Below are positions 38,301-50,300 of a DNA stretch of 64,000 bases, piece after piece (positions within the stretch are counted from its first letter, which is position 1; each line of letters begins with the position of its first letter). The DNA is taken from positions 62,001 through 126,000 of the forward strand of contig CAJQUW010007086.1 of the NCBI GenBank assembly GCA_907163375.1, in the 5' to 3' direction. The notes beneath the pieces are model-generated. The model worked only from the letters and a program-made list of their open reading frames with translations. It was not told where the DNA came from and did no database searches. The stretch comes from Prostheceraeus crozeri. Its lineage: Eukaryota > Platyhelminthes > Polycladida > Euryleptidae. The translations under genes were made by a program, and so were the position numbers.

Positions 38301-41300
38301 CGATGAGAAAGGGTTAATTGATTGTAAACTAAATTAGCTGTTGATAATGCATGCTATTTCAAAATTAAAATCAAGAAAAAGGAACTAAAGTTGCAATTTC
38401 GCTGCTTTTAAAGCAGCAGCCATGTTGTTCTTCAATTTGGTCTTGCAACTTTGAACTTTCATGTTCGATATCCATTTCATTTTTCAAGTTTGGAATGATG
38501 GTATAAGACTAATCATCAAAACATTTTTGATATCGCATGGAAATCAGACCAGCAACATTCTTTTCAAAGCCACACAATTTGTTTTTCAATCAATAGTATT
38601 TTTACAAGTGAGATCGATGTCACAGATCATACATGCTTGGCTACAAATAAGCTTTTTCCAGGCTATTTTCAGGCTTTCCAGGTGCCGGTTTCGTTTTCCA
38701 GGACCTGTAGTAACCCTGCATGACATCATAATTCACAAAACACATTCACAGAAATTTGAAAATACATGACTCCTTGGGTCATCTTTTGACTGATTCCTGC
38801 TAGTAGGAAGCATAAAGGCTGTTTACGTTGGTTAGTCTACTCAGTACCTATTTCTGAAACAATTTTTTATCTACATTCCACGTAGATGATCGAAAACTTT
38901 CCAATGATCTACACACCATCCAGACTCAACCCTGCAGATCCTCCATTCAGAGAAGACCACCGAGCCAAGCACATTCAATGGAAGTGCAACCGCTCAAACC
39001 CCTTTACGGTACCACCACCCGAAGTTCTGACCGCTTTTGGAAGGATGGCAGGATTTGTTGAATCTTTTGCAATTGCTGTATTGGAAATACAGAAGTGAGG
39101 GAACTTGTGGGAACTTGCAGGGGGGTTGGCTGTGCCGCTTCTTTCCTCTATTTTGATGTCGCTATCTCATGAATTGCGACTGCTTGTAAGAAGATTACAA
39201 TGGTTGCAAAAACACACATGCAGACTGAAAGTGTATAGGGATATGTTGATTTGAAACTGAAATTTTGTCAGATAATTGCGGTTGCGGTAGTCAATGACGC
39301 ATGTTCGTGTCACTACCATAGGTTTTACACATAGTGCTATGCGACATTAGGCTTTATGCATGAAAACAATGTTATACCTCTAAGTTTTATTTATTCTGAA
39401 AATACAAGCGGTATATCAGATCAAGTTCAATTTCGAGAAGAGAGCAAAAACTGCAATCAAGTTCAATGCTTATAAAGTTGGCGTGACTTAACGGTTATAA
39501 AATAGACAAGAATCATAAAAAATTCAATTTACGCAGCACTTTCATTTTTTACCTAATTTGCGCATGAATATCGCGATTTACGCAGATGCGTAAATTTACA
39601 CAGGCGTAGGATCACTGGCTATGACTGAAATAATTAGCGAATCTTATGATCAGAAGTATTCTTGCAGGGGAAGCAACGGGAAGTCAAAGTCAAAATGCAA
39701 GATTTTGTACAGTAGTGAATTTTTCTTAAAAAACCCCTGATACATCATATGACTTACACATAAATATAAAAACGATACAGGCTTTCTGATAGGCATAGCA
39801 GCATCTTTCTGCTTTTCATTTCGAAAAATTAGCATGTTCGGATAACATTCGGCTTGATTCAATATATTTGGGTAATGTTGCACTGTTCATGGCCACCGCA
39901 CAGCCAAAATCTGAACTTCATGTGAGAGAACAAAAATGGAATCGAGTCAAATGAATTTTCGGAAAATATAGACCTCGAATTTCATCATCGAAAACCTTAA
40001 TAAGGAAGACCTCTAGAAATAGGCATATCAGGCTTATTACACACTAACTGGAATTCATGTTGACTTCTGACTCGACTGGAGCGCAGCATGTCCGAAAAAT
40101 CTGAAAATTCTGTGAGGCCTCCATCTTTCTTTTTTAAGACATGCGTACATTATTTATACACGAGAATGATCAAAAATACACGATAAAATCAATTGTTTCG
40201 ATAAAATATCTAATGGACAACATATCATAAGTTATTTGAGGATAATAAATTCATTCATCTTATCCTAATAGACCAGTACGTAATAAACAGATTCTCTTGA
40301 CAGTACGATAAGTTTCACAGGATGCATGGAATTTAAATGTGGGTACTGCATAGACTACATAATTGTACATATGACATAACATACACACATACTTTACATA
40401 TGATTGAATAGCATATTAGTGTATGTAGATTTTCAAAATAGTCAGATACACAGATCAATCCTTCACCATGATCGCGAAATAAGAAGATACAAAAAGTGTA
40501 CAGGAAATCACGATTATGATTTCTGAAACAATTCATCACAATCACTCTCTAGAAAAAGTTCCACTTTTACAGGAGAGCATAAAACACAACGGTGAACAAA
40601 CCACTGAACAGTGTACTGTACTCGTGCTGTACATGTACATCCAAAGAAGAGGCTCAGGAAGGAAGACATGAAGACCTAAAGAAAACAGACAAAGTTTGCT
40701 TTGTTCTCACGTCAAAATTGTGTATATTTTAGTCTTAGATTGCAAGTCTGAATATTATAAATATAATGTACAATGGACAGATGTGCATGTACTTCCGTGT
40801 AGAACAATGTTAAGATTGAACTGAATGTGATTCTTCTGTGCTATTTCTACATTGAAAATGTATTTCTGTAACAAAAGCAAATTCCATATTACTAGCCGCG
40901 TTAACAATTAAGTTGTATAACGTACATGACTACGTGCATCGTACATCGTGTAGTACAGTGTGCAGTCGGAATGGGAACACTGATATGCAATGGTGGGCGA
41001 GCCGAGTGAGGCAAGGGAGGACGCAATTGACAGGTGATTGACATTCGATTCGAAAAGCATCTCATTTTCAAAAAACACCTCTAGTTTTTGAACAGGACCA
41101 CTGACTGACTAACTTCATCTTTTGGATTAAAATTCAGACTCTTCAGAACATCATTCAGGTTCTTCTATTATCCATGTCATCAATCAAATAAATTGGAAGA
41201 AAATGGAGTTGAGTTAAAGAAAGAGGTTGATGTCTGCAAAATTTCGTCACTATGTGTACAAATTGTTCATCTATATTTTATAAATATGGTCACCAAGGAC

Positions 41301-44300
41301 AAAAAAGTTCTTCCTTAATTATACACATCACAATGCGATTAGTGGACAAGGGGTGGCAAAAATGCGCATGATGCCAGCACATTTGTGGAAGGCCCCTGCC
41401 TTTAGCTAGCGCTACTAAGACTAGAGTATCTACAGTAAAATGTTCAGCTTAGTTATCAACTATTCTGCTTCAATATAATAGCCGACTTTCATCTTGGCAC
41501 CATCATAGTAATTCATTTATTAATCTATTGTTATTTATTTAAACTACTGATATACTGCTTTTTATTTAGTTTCCATTTCATTTTCACATTTGCTTTGATG
41601 TTTTTCTATTGTTTTTAATTATTTGCATCAATTATAATTATTAGTAATTAATTTTTGTTCAACATTTTAAAATTTCATCCATATCCTGGATTATTTATTT
41701 CATAGCAAGAATTTCTCACCTGTTTTATTGTGATTGCCGGTTTCCAATCCTTCTCTTCATCAAGTAATGAAAGACAAACAGTACCGGAAGGATAAACATT
41801 TGGATGGAAAAGAGGAGGTTCAAATTTGCATTTTGGAGGAGAGCTTGGATAGTCTTCTTTAAAATACATTTTCAAATGGAACAAACCACCTTCCCACATA
41901 GTCTGAAACAAAAAATGTGGTGCACGCATAATTTTGAGAATACTTTTGTGATAATGATGATGTCGTCACTGGTTAATGCAGCTAACGTTTTATGTTGGAT
42001 AAAAAGCAAGTTAAAAAGAACTTATATTTATACAGTAAAAATAACTTTTATTGAAAACAGCAATATTAGGTATAAATATGGGGACAAAATTACTATTCTT
42101 GCTTCATCAAAATTAAAGTTAATCTGAGACCAATCTGAATCAACCTAAGATGCCGCATGACACTGATGTAATGGCAATTCTTATCTGCTAGCATTATTCG
42201 ATTGATGATACTACTTCGATTCATTTACTGAACAAAATAATGTTGTAAATGTGGGCATTGTGGTAGAAATGCTAGCGATTGTTCTACCAGAAATGTGCGC
42301 CACATGTGGGTTGGTGTCCTACACATTAACTCCTAGCGGGCTGATAAACGTGTCAAGAAATTTATGGGTGGAAGATTTACTAGCGAGTATACAGCAGCTC
42401 CCGACAGACGACACGTAGTAATATCAACTGACATCATGTAGCGGAAGTGCGGAAGGTTCAGGGTTCGAGTTCGTCCGCTTTGGAAGGAATGTACCACCGC
42501 TCTCACTAGAGCCTGTACAGAGTTGTTGAGAGTAGCGAATGAGGAATGCTGTGTCCTCCTAGATTACTTAACTAGGATGACTTTATGCCTTGGATGGGGC
42601 CGGATGAGTAAAAACATAATTAGTGACAGTTGAAGTCATATTCAACCACAAACGAAAATAGGGTTTTCTTCATTGTATGAGGACTATTGAACGTTATATT
42701 GTTCCAATCTGAAACTCAATTATTCATTGCATGATTCAGTAAGCTGTCAACTAAATTAGCAGTCTATGCATAGAAATTAATAAATTACTAGACCTATTCT
42801 GATGACAAATCCTAGAAAGTCTTTTGTATCCGCATTTTCTGAATCAGAGCTTGAAGGAAGAGGACTAGCCTATACACCAAAATGTCCCTCAGCAGAGGAT
42901 CAAAGACAAAGAACCAGAAAACCGAAGAAAGATGGGATGATTAAGGAATATGACTAAATAACCAGGCAATTGTGTAGCAAAGTAAGCCAAACAGAAACAC
43001 TGAAAATAAGGTGGTAGAAAAGTGAATAGACAAGTGGATGCAAAACACATAATAACTAAGTAAAAAAAACCAGCAACTGTTTAATTCGTGGGGAGGGGTT
43101 TCCACGCAAATGTCATCTCAAATGCCTCGACATCAAATCTTCAAACTGCTCTAAGACATGCTTGCTATGCATTATGTGAAAGCTAAAGATCCGAATTTTC
43201 CGAGAAAATTGTATGAATTACTTGCCTCAGTTGTCACAAAGCTGTAAAAAGCTCTAAAACTTAAGATTTTTTCGTCAAAAAAAATGCAAAGAGTATGTGA
43301 CATCTATGAAATCAGATGCTGTGCTTCAAAAATTAATCACATCTTTAATTAGAGCACACTCAGCAAACAGGAGTGATCATCTGCAAAAATGCAATAGTTA
43401 AATTGTTTCCACTGCATTCATCCTTAGAGATGTTCAGGTCATCTCTTATGTTTTGTCCGACACCAAACTGATCATTTTTTAGGTTTACAGATAGACTATT
43501 ATTTTTGCAATTCAAACCCTCACTTAGCCTGACAATCAATCTATACCCCCTTTTGACAGGAGCTTCTATTATCGGTTCGCAATCCTGGAATCGGACGAGA
43601 TTTAACAGACAACAAAATCGTGCTTGATGGTCAGTAGGCTACCTCATTGATGATTTGAAGAACCCTAGGATATGTATGAGATAAAAATGAGTGAAAGTTT
43701 CAAGAAAATAATTAGAAAAAATAATGCATATACATTGAATGTAGGTCTACATCAATTCCACCGCTAAAATATGTCTTTCACTATGCGTTAGATTGCGTGC
43801 TCGACATAAAAGGCGAAAATACAAGTTTCGATCTTCGACTACCACAATATATCGTCGATAAAGAGCTTCATTGTAGCATGCTTACTATCATCACCGATAA
43901 AAGCTTCGTTTGTGCGGGTGAGTGAATTATTACACTTTATATGATGGTGATATAATCAGTGAAATATATCTAGTGACTGTTTGAAAATGATTTTGATGAT
44001 GAAGACAACAAAATGATTTTATTAAAAAAGTATGCATGGAGCTCCATGAGATACGAGGAAGAAATTTTAATGGCGCCAATACTTCTATTTACCTACTACA
44101 TTGCCCTTATGTAGAACTTAGATATAGCCTACGCATAATTCCGTTTCGACTAAATCGGTTAAACGAGCAGTTACAACGATGTTTCCGTTGCGCTAATACA
44201 ACCATGTGATGACTCAAGGACTACTAGATATGTTTATAAGTAGTCCAAAAATCAAATGGGGATTAATCGTCGGAAATAACGTTTCACTTTAACCATTTCG

Positions 44301-47300
44301 ACGTCCTCAGGCCAGTGGTCAGCACATATTACAATGTGCTTTGTCACTTTCTCGATTTGATTTGGCAGCGCTCGAGTCCAACGATCACATTCTTCCTCGT
44401 TGTTAGGAAATCCATACACAGTAACTTTGGAATTACTGGAATCGTAGTTGCCTTTACATTTTCCAACACAGCACTTCCGAGGCATTACGGCACGACGTAA
44501 GAGATGGAGTGATAGTCTCACAAGCAGAACCGAGGCTCTTCGTGCCCTCAGCTGGCCACGAAAGGGCGTAATCGATGAAGTGAATATCGTCTCACACTAC
44601 CTCACAAGTATAGGAGCTTATCAATGACTAACTAACTGCAGGCTTCGAGTCTGTGCACTATCCGGCAATGAGGAGCGCGCACAGCCGTGTAAACAATAGC
44701 CTGTATGTGGGAAGACAGCGTAGCAGCAGCTGCTGATCTTGTGCCGGCGTGAAACAGCCAGCCTCTAAAACTCGACACAATGACTTCGCTTTCTGCGTCC
44801 TGGCAGCTAATTGTATTGAGTCGTCCTTGGATGACTACATTGTAACATGTGCATCACACGACAAAAAATTATCATTTTTACATGTACCGCTAGGTTTGAT
44901 GTTTAGCATATACTATTCCATGACACATAGTGCTGTTCTGCTGCGTGTGTAAGCTGTTAGCTTCTCCAAGGATCTTTATAATACATCGTGTAGTCGGGTA
45001 TAAACTGCTTCAATAAAATGTTCATGACTTGCATCATTGCATTTTCTTATGTAGGCCTAGTTAATGTGTTTGTACAGAGGTGGGCAATCGGATAATCGGA
45101 CTACATAGTCCAATTATACAAATATTCGGAACTTCATTTTCGAATTGGATAATCGAATCGGACTGTTTGATATTTTAAAGCGATTCGGTTGGAGTGTTGT
45201 CATAATATAGAATCATGCTGACTTAGTGATTTTTGATTAGCGTGAGGAATGCGGCGCAAATAATAAAAATCAGCATTCTGTTGATTCTTATATTGCCACG
45301 AGGCCTTTCGTCGACTCTCTTCGGGTGGCTACAGTCGATACATTAGAAACAAATGAAAATGAGACAATGATATATATACAAGAAAGAATGAATAGCAATG
45401 AGTGATAGCTCGCTAGCGCCAAGGGAGAGACAAAGTCACTGTTGTGTCTTTCTGAACGCACAATGGAGGTAGCAGTGACGTAATGTGCGTTGCCTCGAGA
45501 TATGGTAATAAGCGAGGTCTTTGCGTCCGAACGATGACGTCGAAGAACTTGATTCTTTGGCTTGCATTATCGAACAAGCGGCACTCACTCGCGTGTCTCG
45601 TCACCGCGCTAGCAGGTTCGGCGCTGCTTCTTGGTCGTCGGTTGTGTCCGTCCATTAACCAGGCCGGCAGGTGCTCCTTCATTCTGGTCCCCAACCACCG
45701 TTCTGTGCGTCCGATGTAACTGCTACCACAGTTGCACTGAAATCGATAAACGACATCGGACACACATTCGGGCGGCAGGGGATCCTTGAGAGAGCGCACC
45801 GGCAGACACTGGGTGGTGCAGAGGATCCTCGGCTCGACAGCAGGAAACGCCAGTCTCGTCACCCGACGTACTCGGGCCCTCACATCACTGAGGAATGTAT
45901 CCCCTTGGAATGGCACCGTCAGGTAAGCGATCTTTCTCTCCGGACCAATCGTTGCTTCACGTTGTGGCGGATTGCTGCTGTGCTTCTGGATAAAAGAAGC
46001 GGGGTAGCCGTTTGACTTTAGCGTGTTCAGCAGCAAGCGACATTCATCTTCGAGCTTGTCTTGAGTGCAGATTCTGTGTGCTCGTTGGTAGAGATTCTTA
46101 ACCAAGTTCCTTTTGTAACTCATCGGACAAAACTAAAAAAATGCAAGTATAAACCTGACCAAGTCTTCTTTCTATAAACCGAGGTGGAAATGCTACCATC
46201 ATTATTCTTAGTGACAAGAACGTCAAGAAAAGGAAGAGAATTCGAATTCTCAGTCTCGACCGTGAAACTTAGGTTTCTATGTATAGCGTTTAACTTAGAA
46301 AAAAACGATGGAACTTCATCTCTCGAGTCAAAAACAACAAAAGTATCATCTACGTAACGTAAGTACAGTAGAGGTTTGGTAACTGAACGATCAGTCAAGA
46401 GATGTAGTTCCAAGTAACCCAAAAAAATGTCTGCAAGAATGGGTCCTAGGGGACTGCCCATCGCTACGCCATCTTTTTGAAAATACAGCTTTTTATATAT
46501 AATACAGCTCACGACACGCGAGTGAGTGCCGCTTGTTCGATAATGCAAGCCAAAGAATCAAGTTCTTCGACGTCATCGTTCGGACGCAAAGACCTCGCTT
46601 ATTACCATATCTCGAGGCAACGCACATTACGTCACTGCTACCTCCATTGTGCGTTCAGAAAGACACAACAGTGACTTTGTCTCTCCCTTGGCGCTAGCGA
46701 GCTATCACTCATTGCTATTCATTCTTTCTTGTATATATATCATTGTCTCATTTTCATTTGTTTCTAATGTATCGACTGTAGCCACCCGAAGAGAGTCGAC
46801 GAAAGGCCTCGTGGCAATATAAGAATCAACAGAATGCTGATTTTTATTATTTGCGCCGCATTCCTCACGCGAATCATACCTGAGAGCCGTTGATTTTTGA
46901 TTAATCATTTTGCCTTATCATTGATTCAACCTCGATCGAAGACAATAGAAGAATTTGATTAATGACTGCATTACTTCTACAAGTACGTACTTCTGTAATT
47001 CTTTATAACACTCATGCAGTCGGTGGAAGACAACCTTGTTCAATTAGAACAGGGATTGATAAATTGAATTACTCTCTCACTCTGGTCTGTGGTCTCACCT
47101 CTGTGACGAGCGAATGGCGCCTTGAAAACGCGTGTGTCAGTAGTGTCAACTATCAAAACAGCAAGACTAATGCTCGCCGCATCTTTCGGCTCAGTCACTC
47201 AGACAATAAGCGACTGACAATCCCACTTTTGTGTCCTTTATGCAGCGTCGTAGTAATCGTGCATAAGTCGTTGATGAAGGAAAATCCTCTCACTTTTATG

Positions 47301-50300
47301 TTGGAGCTGCACCAGCTAACATCCATATAGCCACACACAAGAATGAAAAATTTTTTAACCAGCGCTAGGAACACTTGCAAGTGGTCAGAGCTTCCAACTA
47401 GGGACACCAAACACAGCTATAACTATAAATGTCGACGAACGGGCGGTCATGGACAGTTTGAGCCCTCCGAGTTCATTGGTACTGTCCCCTTCCGTACAAG
47501 AGGATCATGAAGCTGTACCGACCAGCACTATCTACTTTCCGCGAAAGATGAGTCAGAAACAGGAAGCCCAGAAATGAAAGTGGTGTCCGAATTTGACGAT
47601 TGGTCAAAGAAGGCTCTCAGAGGATGCCCGGTACTTTCAGGAGACCTATTCCCCCAAAATTTCAGAAACGCCTGGAAGAAACTTTTTTGGAAGTACAGCA
47701 CACCCCTTCCAAGATCAGCCTCAATCGAGCGCGTCTTCAGTTTCGGGTCGGACATTTTAAGGCCTAAAAGGGCGGCACTCATTTGCCATAAACTTTGAAG
47801 CCTTGGCATTTCTGAAGGGTAACCTTCATTTGTTGAAGGAAGCGCCCTGTGTCGATTAAGATGAGGACTAAGAATACATTTATACACCGTTTTATGTTTA
47901 AGCACAAGATCTGTTTTAGCTGCAGAGTATATACTTTACTACATGGATATCATGTTTTTGTCATTGAGACTTTGTAATGTCTCTGTTTGATCATGGTAGT
48001 GTACCTATATTAAATATCAGTAGGCATAATTCGGTCCTACGTTTGATATTCCAATAAATACAATTTTCTTTGGAATTTTTTCTTTTTCTGTGTAATTGTA
48101 AGCTGTAAGCGCCCTCGCACTTTTCATCATCCCTAGTATAAAAAGTTGAATTTGAATTGATATTCGGTACGAATATTGACTACGCATTTTTGATGGAGTA
48201 CAAAGATGATTAATTTGAATTTCATTTCATCTGATAGTCGAATAGGACAATCGAATCGCTTTCACAAAAGGGAATCGAATCGGAACTTGATTTATTAAAT
48301 TTAAATCGAATAATCGCTATCGGAACTCGGAGCCGGTGAGTCGGATAATCGCTAATCGGAACTTCATTTTTCCGAATCGCGCCCACCTTCTATATTTGAT
48401 GCCTCATAGATGACAAAACAAATATTGTTATCTTCTATGCTCGAATAATGTCCAGTGCCGAAGATAGTTGGCTCTTATTGAAGAACAATATGTCGAAACT
48501 TAGAGAAGCAAACAAAGCAACGAGTGCGTACTGAACTTGATAAAGACACCTACAAAGCTTTCATGATTGCATTCCAATCAATTTCATACATGAGTGATTT
48601 AACCTTAAATAGTGCCATTAAGATGGATACATATAATCAAAGTATAGTAATACCAGGGTGTCCGCACAAATTTGAATGAAAATTTACAGGTGTTTTCCAG
48701 GGAAATTTACCAAAATTCAGTGGTCAAATACGAACGAAAATTTCCAGACTTTCTGCAAGGAAATTTTACTCAAAGTCACGCGTCAAATTTAAACGCAAAT
48801 TTTCGGGAAAATATAACCCAAAGTTCTATGCCCGAGAAATTTACATATCATGAAATTAATAATAATGACGATAAGAAGATTGAAAGGTTGCGTGAAATTT
48901 GTTGAATTTTTTAATGCGCAGGTGATTAAAAAAAAAATACCAATATAGTGCATAATAAGTATGTATCAGACTACAATATATTTCTAGAAAAAGTGAAAGT
49001 ATAATCGATCGCAACAAATTTAAAGCAAGCGGAATGGAAAGAACAAAATAGGGGTAGAGTATAACAATCAATAACGAAAAATATTTGACGTGACAATGAA
49101 ATGTAACAACAGAATATTTTTAAAGTCTACTCGGAAATGAAATACAACAAGGTGAACATCACAGCGTTGTCATTCAGATAAGATCATTTGAAAAATAGAA
49201 TGATCTCATCAAGTTCGGCAACTTCTTTCTACTAGTCCAAGACTCCATGATTTCCATGTTTTCCAGGGCAAAATTCCATTTTCCAGGATTATAATATAAA
49301 ATCCTGTAATAATAAATAATTCATTAATAACGAAAAGGACGATAATATTGAAAACCGAGATAGCGTATCAGAAATACATAATAAAGATCCTTCAAATTAT
49401 CATCTCTTCATAGAGCTTGGTAGAAACCTTTTGACAGCCCTCTTGAATGCTTCAACGATAAAAAATGCTAGAAATACCTCCAAATGAAGCTTACTCCACA
49501 GCCTTGCTGTTCTATGAAAGGATCTCTTGAAATATTCAGTCCAATCGTGATGATAAGTAACAAGGTAGGGTAGTGGCTGATGTGGACTGACCAATTTAAA
49601 GAGTCTGGCAGCGTCACACCAAGGAAAGATATGGATTTCCCAACTGAAAGGGAATGACCTGTCATAGCGATGGCAGGATATTCGTTGTCTTGGACACGCT
49701 TATGAGAAAAACTTATTGACTGAGTTTTGCATTCATTGAAACTGACACGATCGGGGCGAGCAGAAGACAGAATTATCTGTATGTCAGTATATCACAATTG
49801 TTGCTTCGATTTTTATCGGTCGAAAAATTAAACTCTGACTTACCCCTTTCTTTCCAGGTATCATACATTCCCATACCATCATATTCATTGTTCCATCCGT
49901 GTTCTTAATTGGTCGAGCTACAAATCCCTGAAATGTTAAGAAAGCATTGTGACTTGAAATTATCGATGTTTATTGTTTCAAGATCAAAACCTTGGTTGGC
50001 AATGTTTCGCAGAATCTATATTTATGTTTGCAGTCTCCTAATCATTTTTTTCTTCTGCCTACATCGATGCCTACTTGATCGAGAAATTTGTGAAATTTTT
50101 GATATATTCATGTCACATCTGATTTCACAAGAACGTGATCGTCTAGAGTCTATTAATACACTATGCAAAATATTGATAATCTAATCGATACCTGGCGCTT
50201 CATCTATTGTAACCTGTTGCTTCATTATTTCCACATTTCTTGGACAACTCGAATTTCGCATGATAAACTAATAGTAATAATTTGTCAATTAATTGTACCA

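Larger units (their letters stand above)
31355..39625. mobile_element. composite hAT element carrying nested piggyBac and hAT insertions
   Basis: The outer ends are CAGTGCTCCTACGC (31363) and the inverse with one mismatch (GCGTAGGATCACTG, ending 39617). GCTATGAC forms a perfect 8-base duplication at 31355-31362 and 39618-39625. The 8.25 kb in between consists mostly of later arrivals: two piggyBac elements (31662-36596) and a hAT MITE (37027-38718) holding a piggyBac-type MITE. Removing them leaves about 1.6 kb of original element in three pieces, with no recognisable hAT transposase. So the founder was non-autonomous or has decayed. Confidence 0.85.
45240..46890 (-). mobile_element. Penelope-like element with inverted terminal copy
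   Basis: A 13-base direct repeat TGATTTTTGATTA flanks it exactly (45227-45239 and 46891-46903). The 3' portion of the element (45240-45598) is repeated in inverse at 46513-46870, apparently identical over about 358 bases. The inner body is 5'-truncated in the RT palm. A truncated body joined to an inverted terminal piece, with a variable-length target duplication, is the known integration form of Penelope-like elements. Confidence 0.93.
45067..48400 (+). mobile_element. hAT element (CAGAGGTGGGC ends) split by a Penelope-like insertion
   Basis: The left end is CAGAGGTGGGCAATCGGATA at 45075. The right end (…GCCCACCTTCTA, 48392) inverts to TAGAAGGTGGGC with a one-base indel. The flanks TGTTTGTA and TATTTGAT match at 5 of 8 positions, so the duplication is degraded. 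GATAATCG and AATCGGA words recur within both ends. A hAT transposase C-terminus lies inside on the plus strand. Confidence 0.75.

Noticed and set aside
38886-39098. 71-codon plus-strand frame with [12 protein letters not shown], faintly like the end of a retroelement RNase H
   Set aside because: Single short motif and no flanking RT or RNase H blocks. It lies in the remaining part of the outer hAT element, where such a domain is not expected.
42280-42620. Possible tRNA-derived SINE (GGTTCGAGTTC at 42459-42470 like a pol III B box)
   Set aside because: The upstream A-box-like word is only about 20 bases away, no cloverleaf forms, and no tail or target duplication is visible.
45483-46015. Plus-strand frames of 78 and 114 codons in the Penelope-like element
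   Set aside because: Antisense shadows of the GIY-YIG coding sequence.
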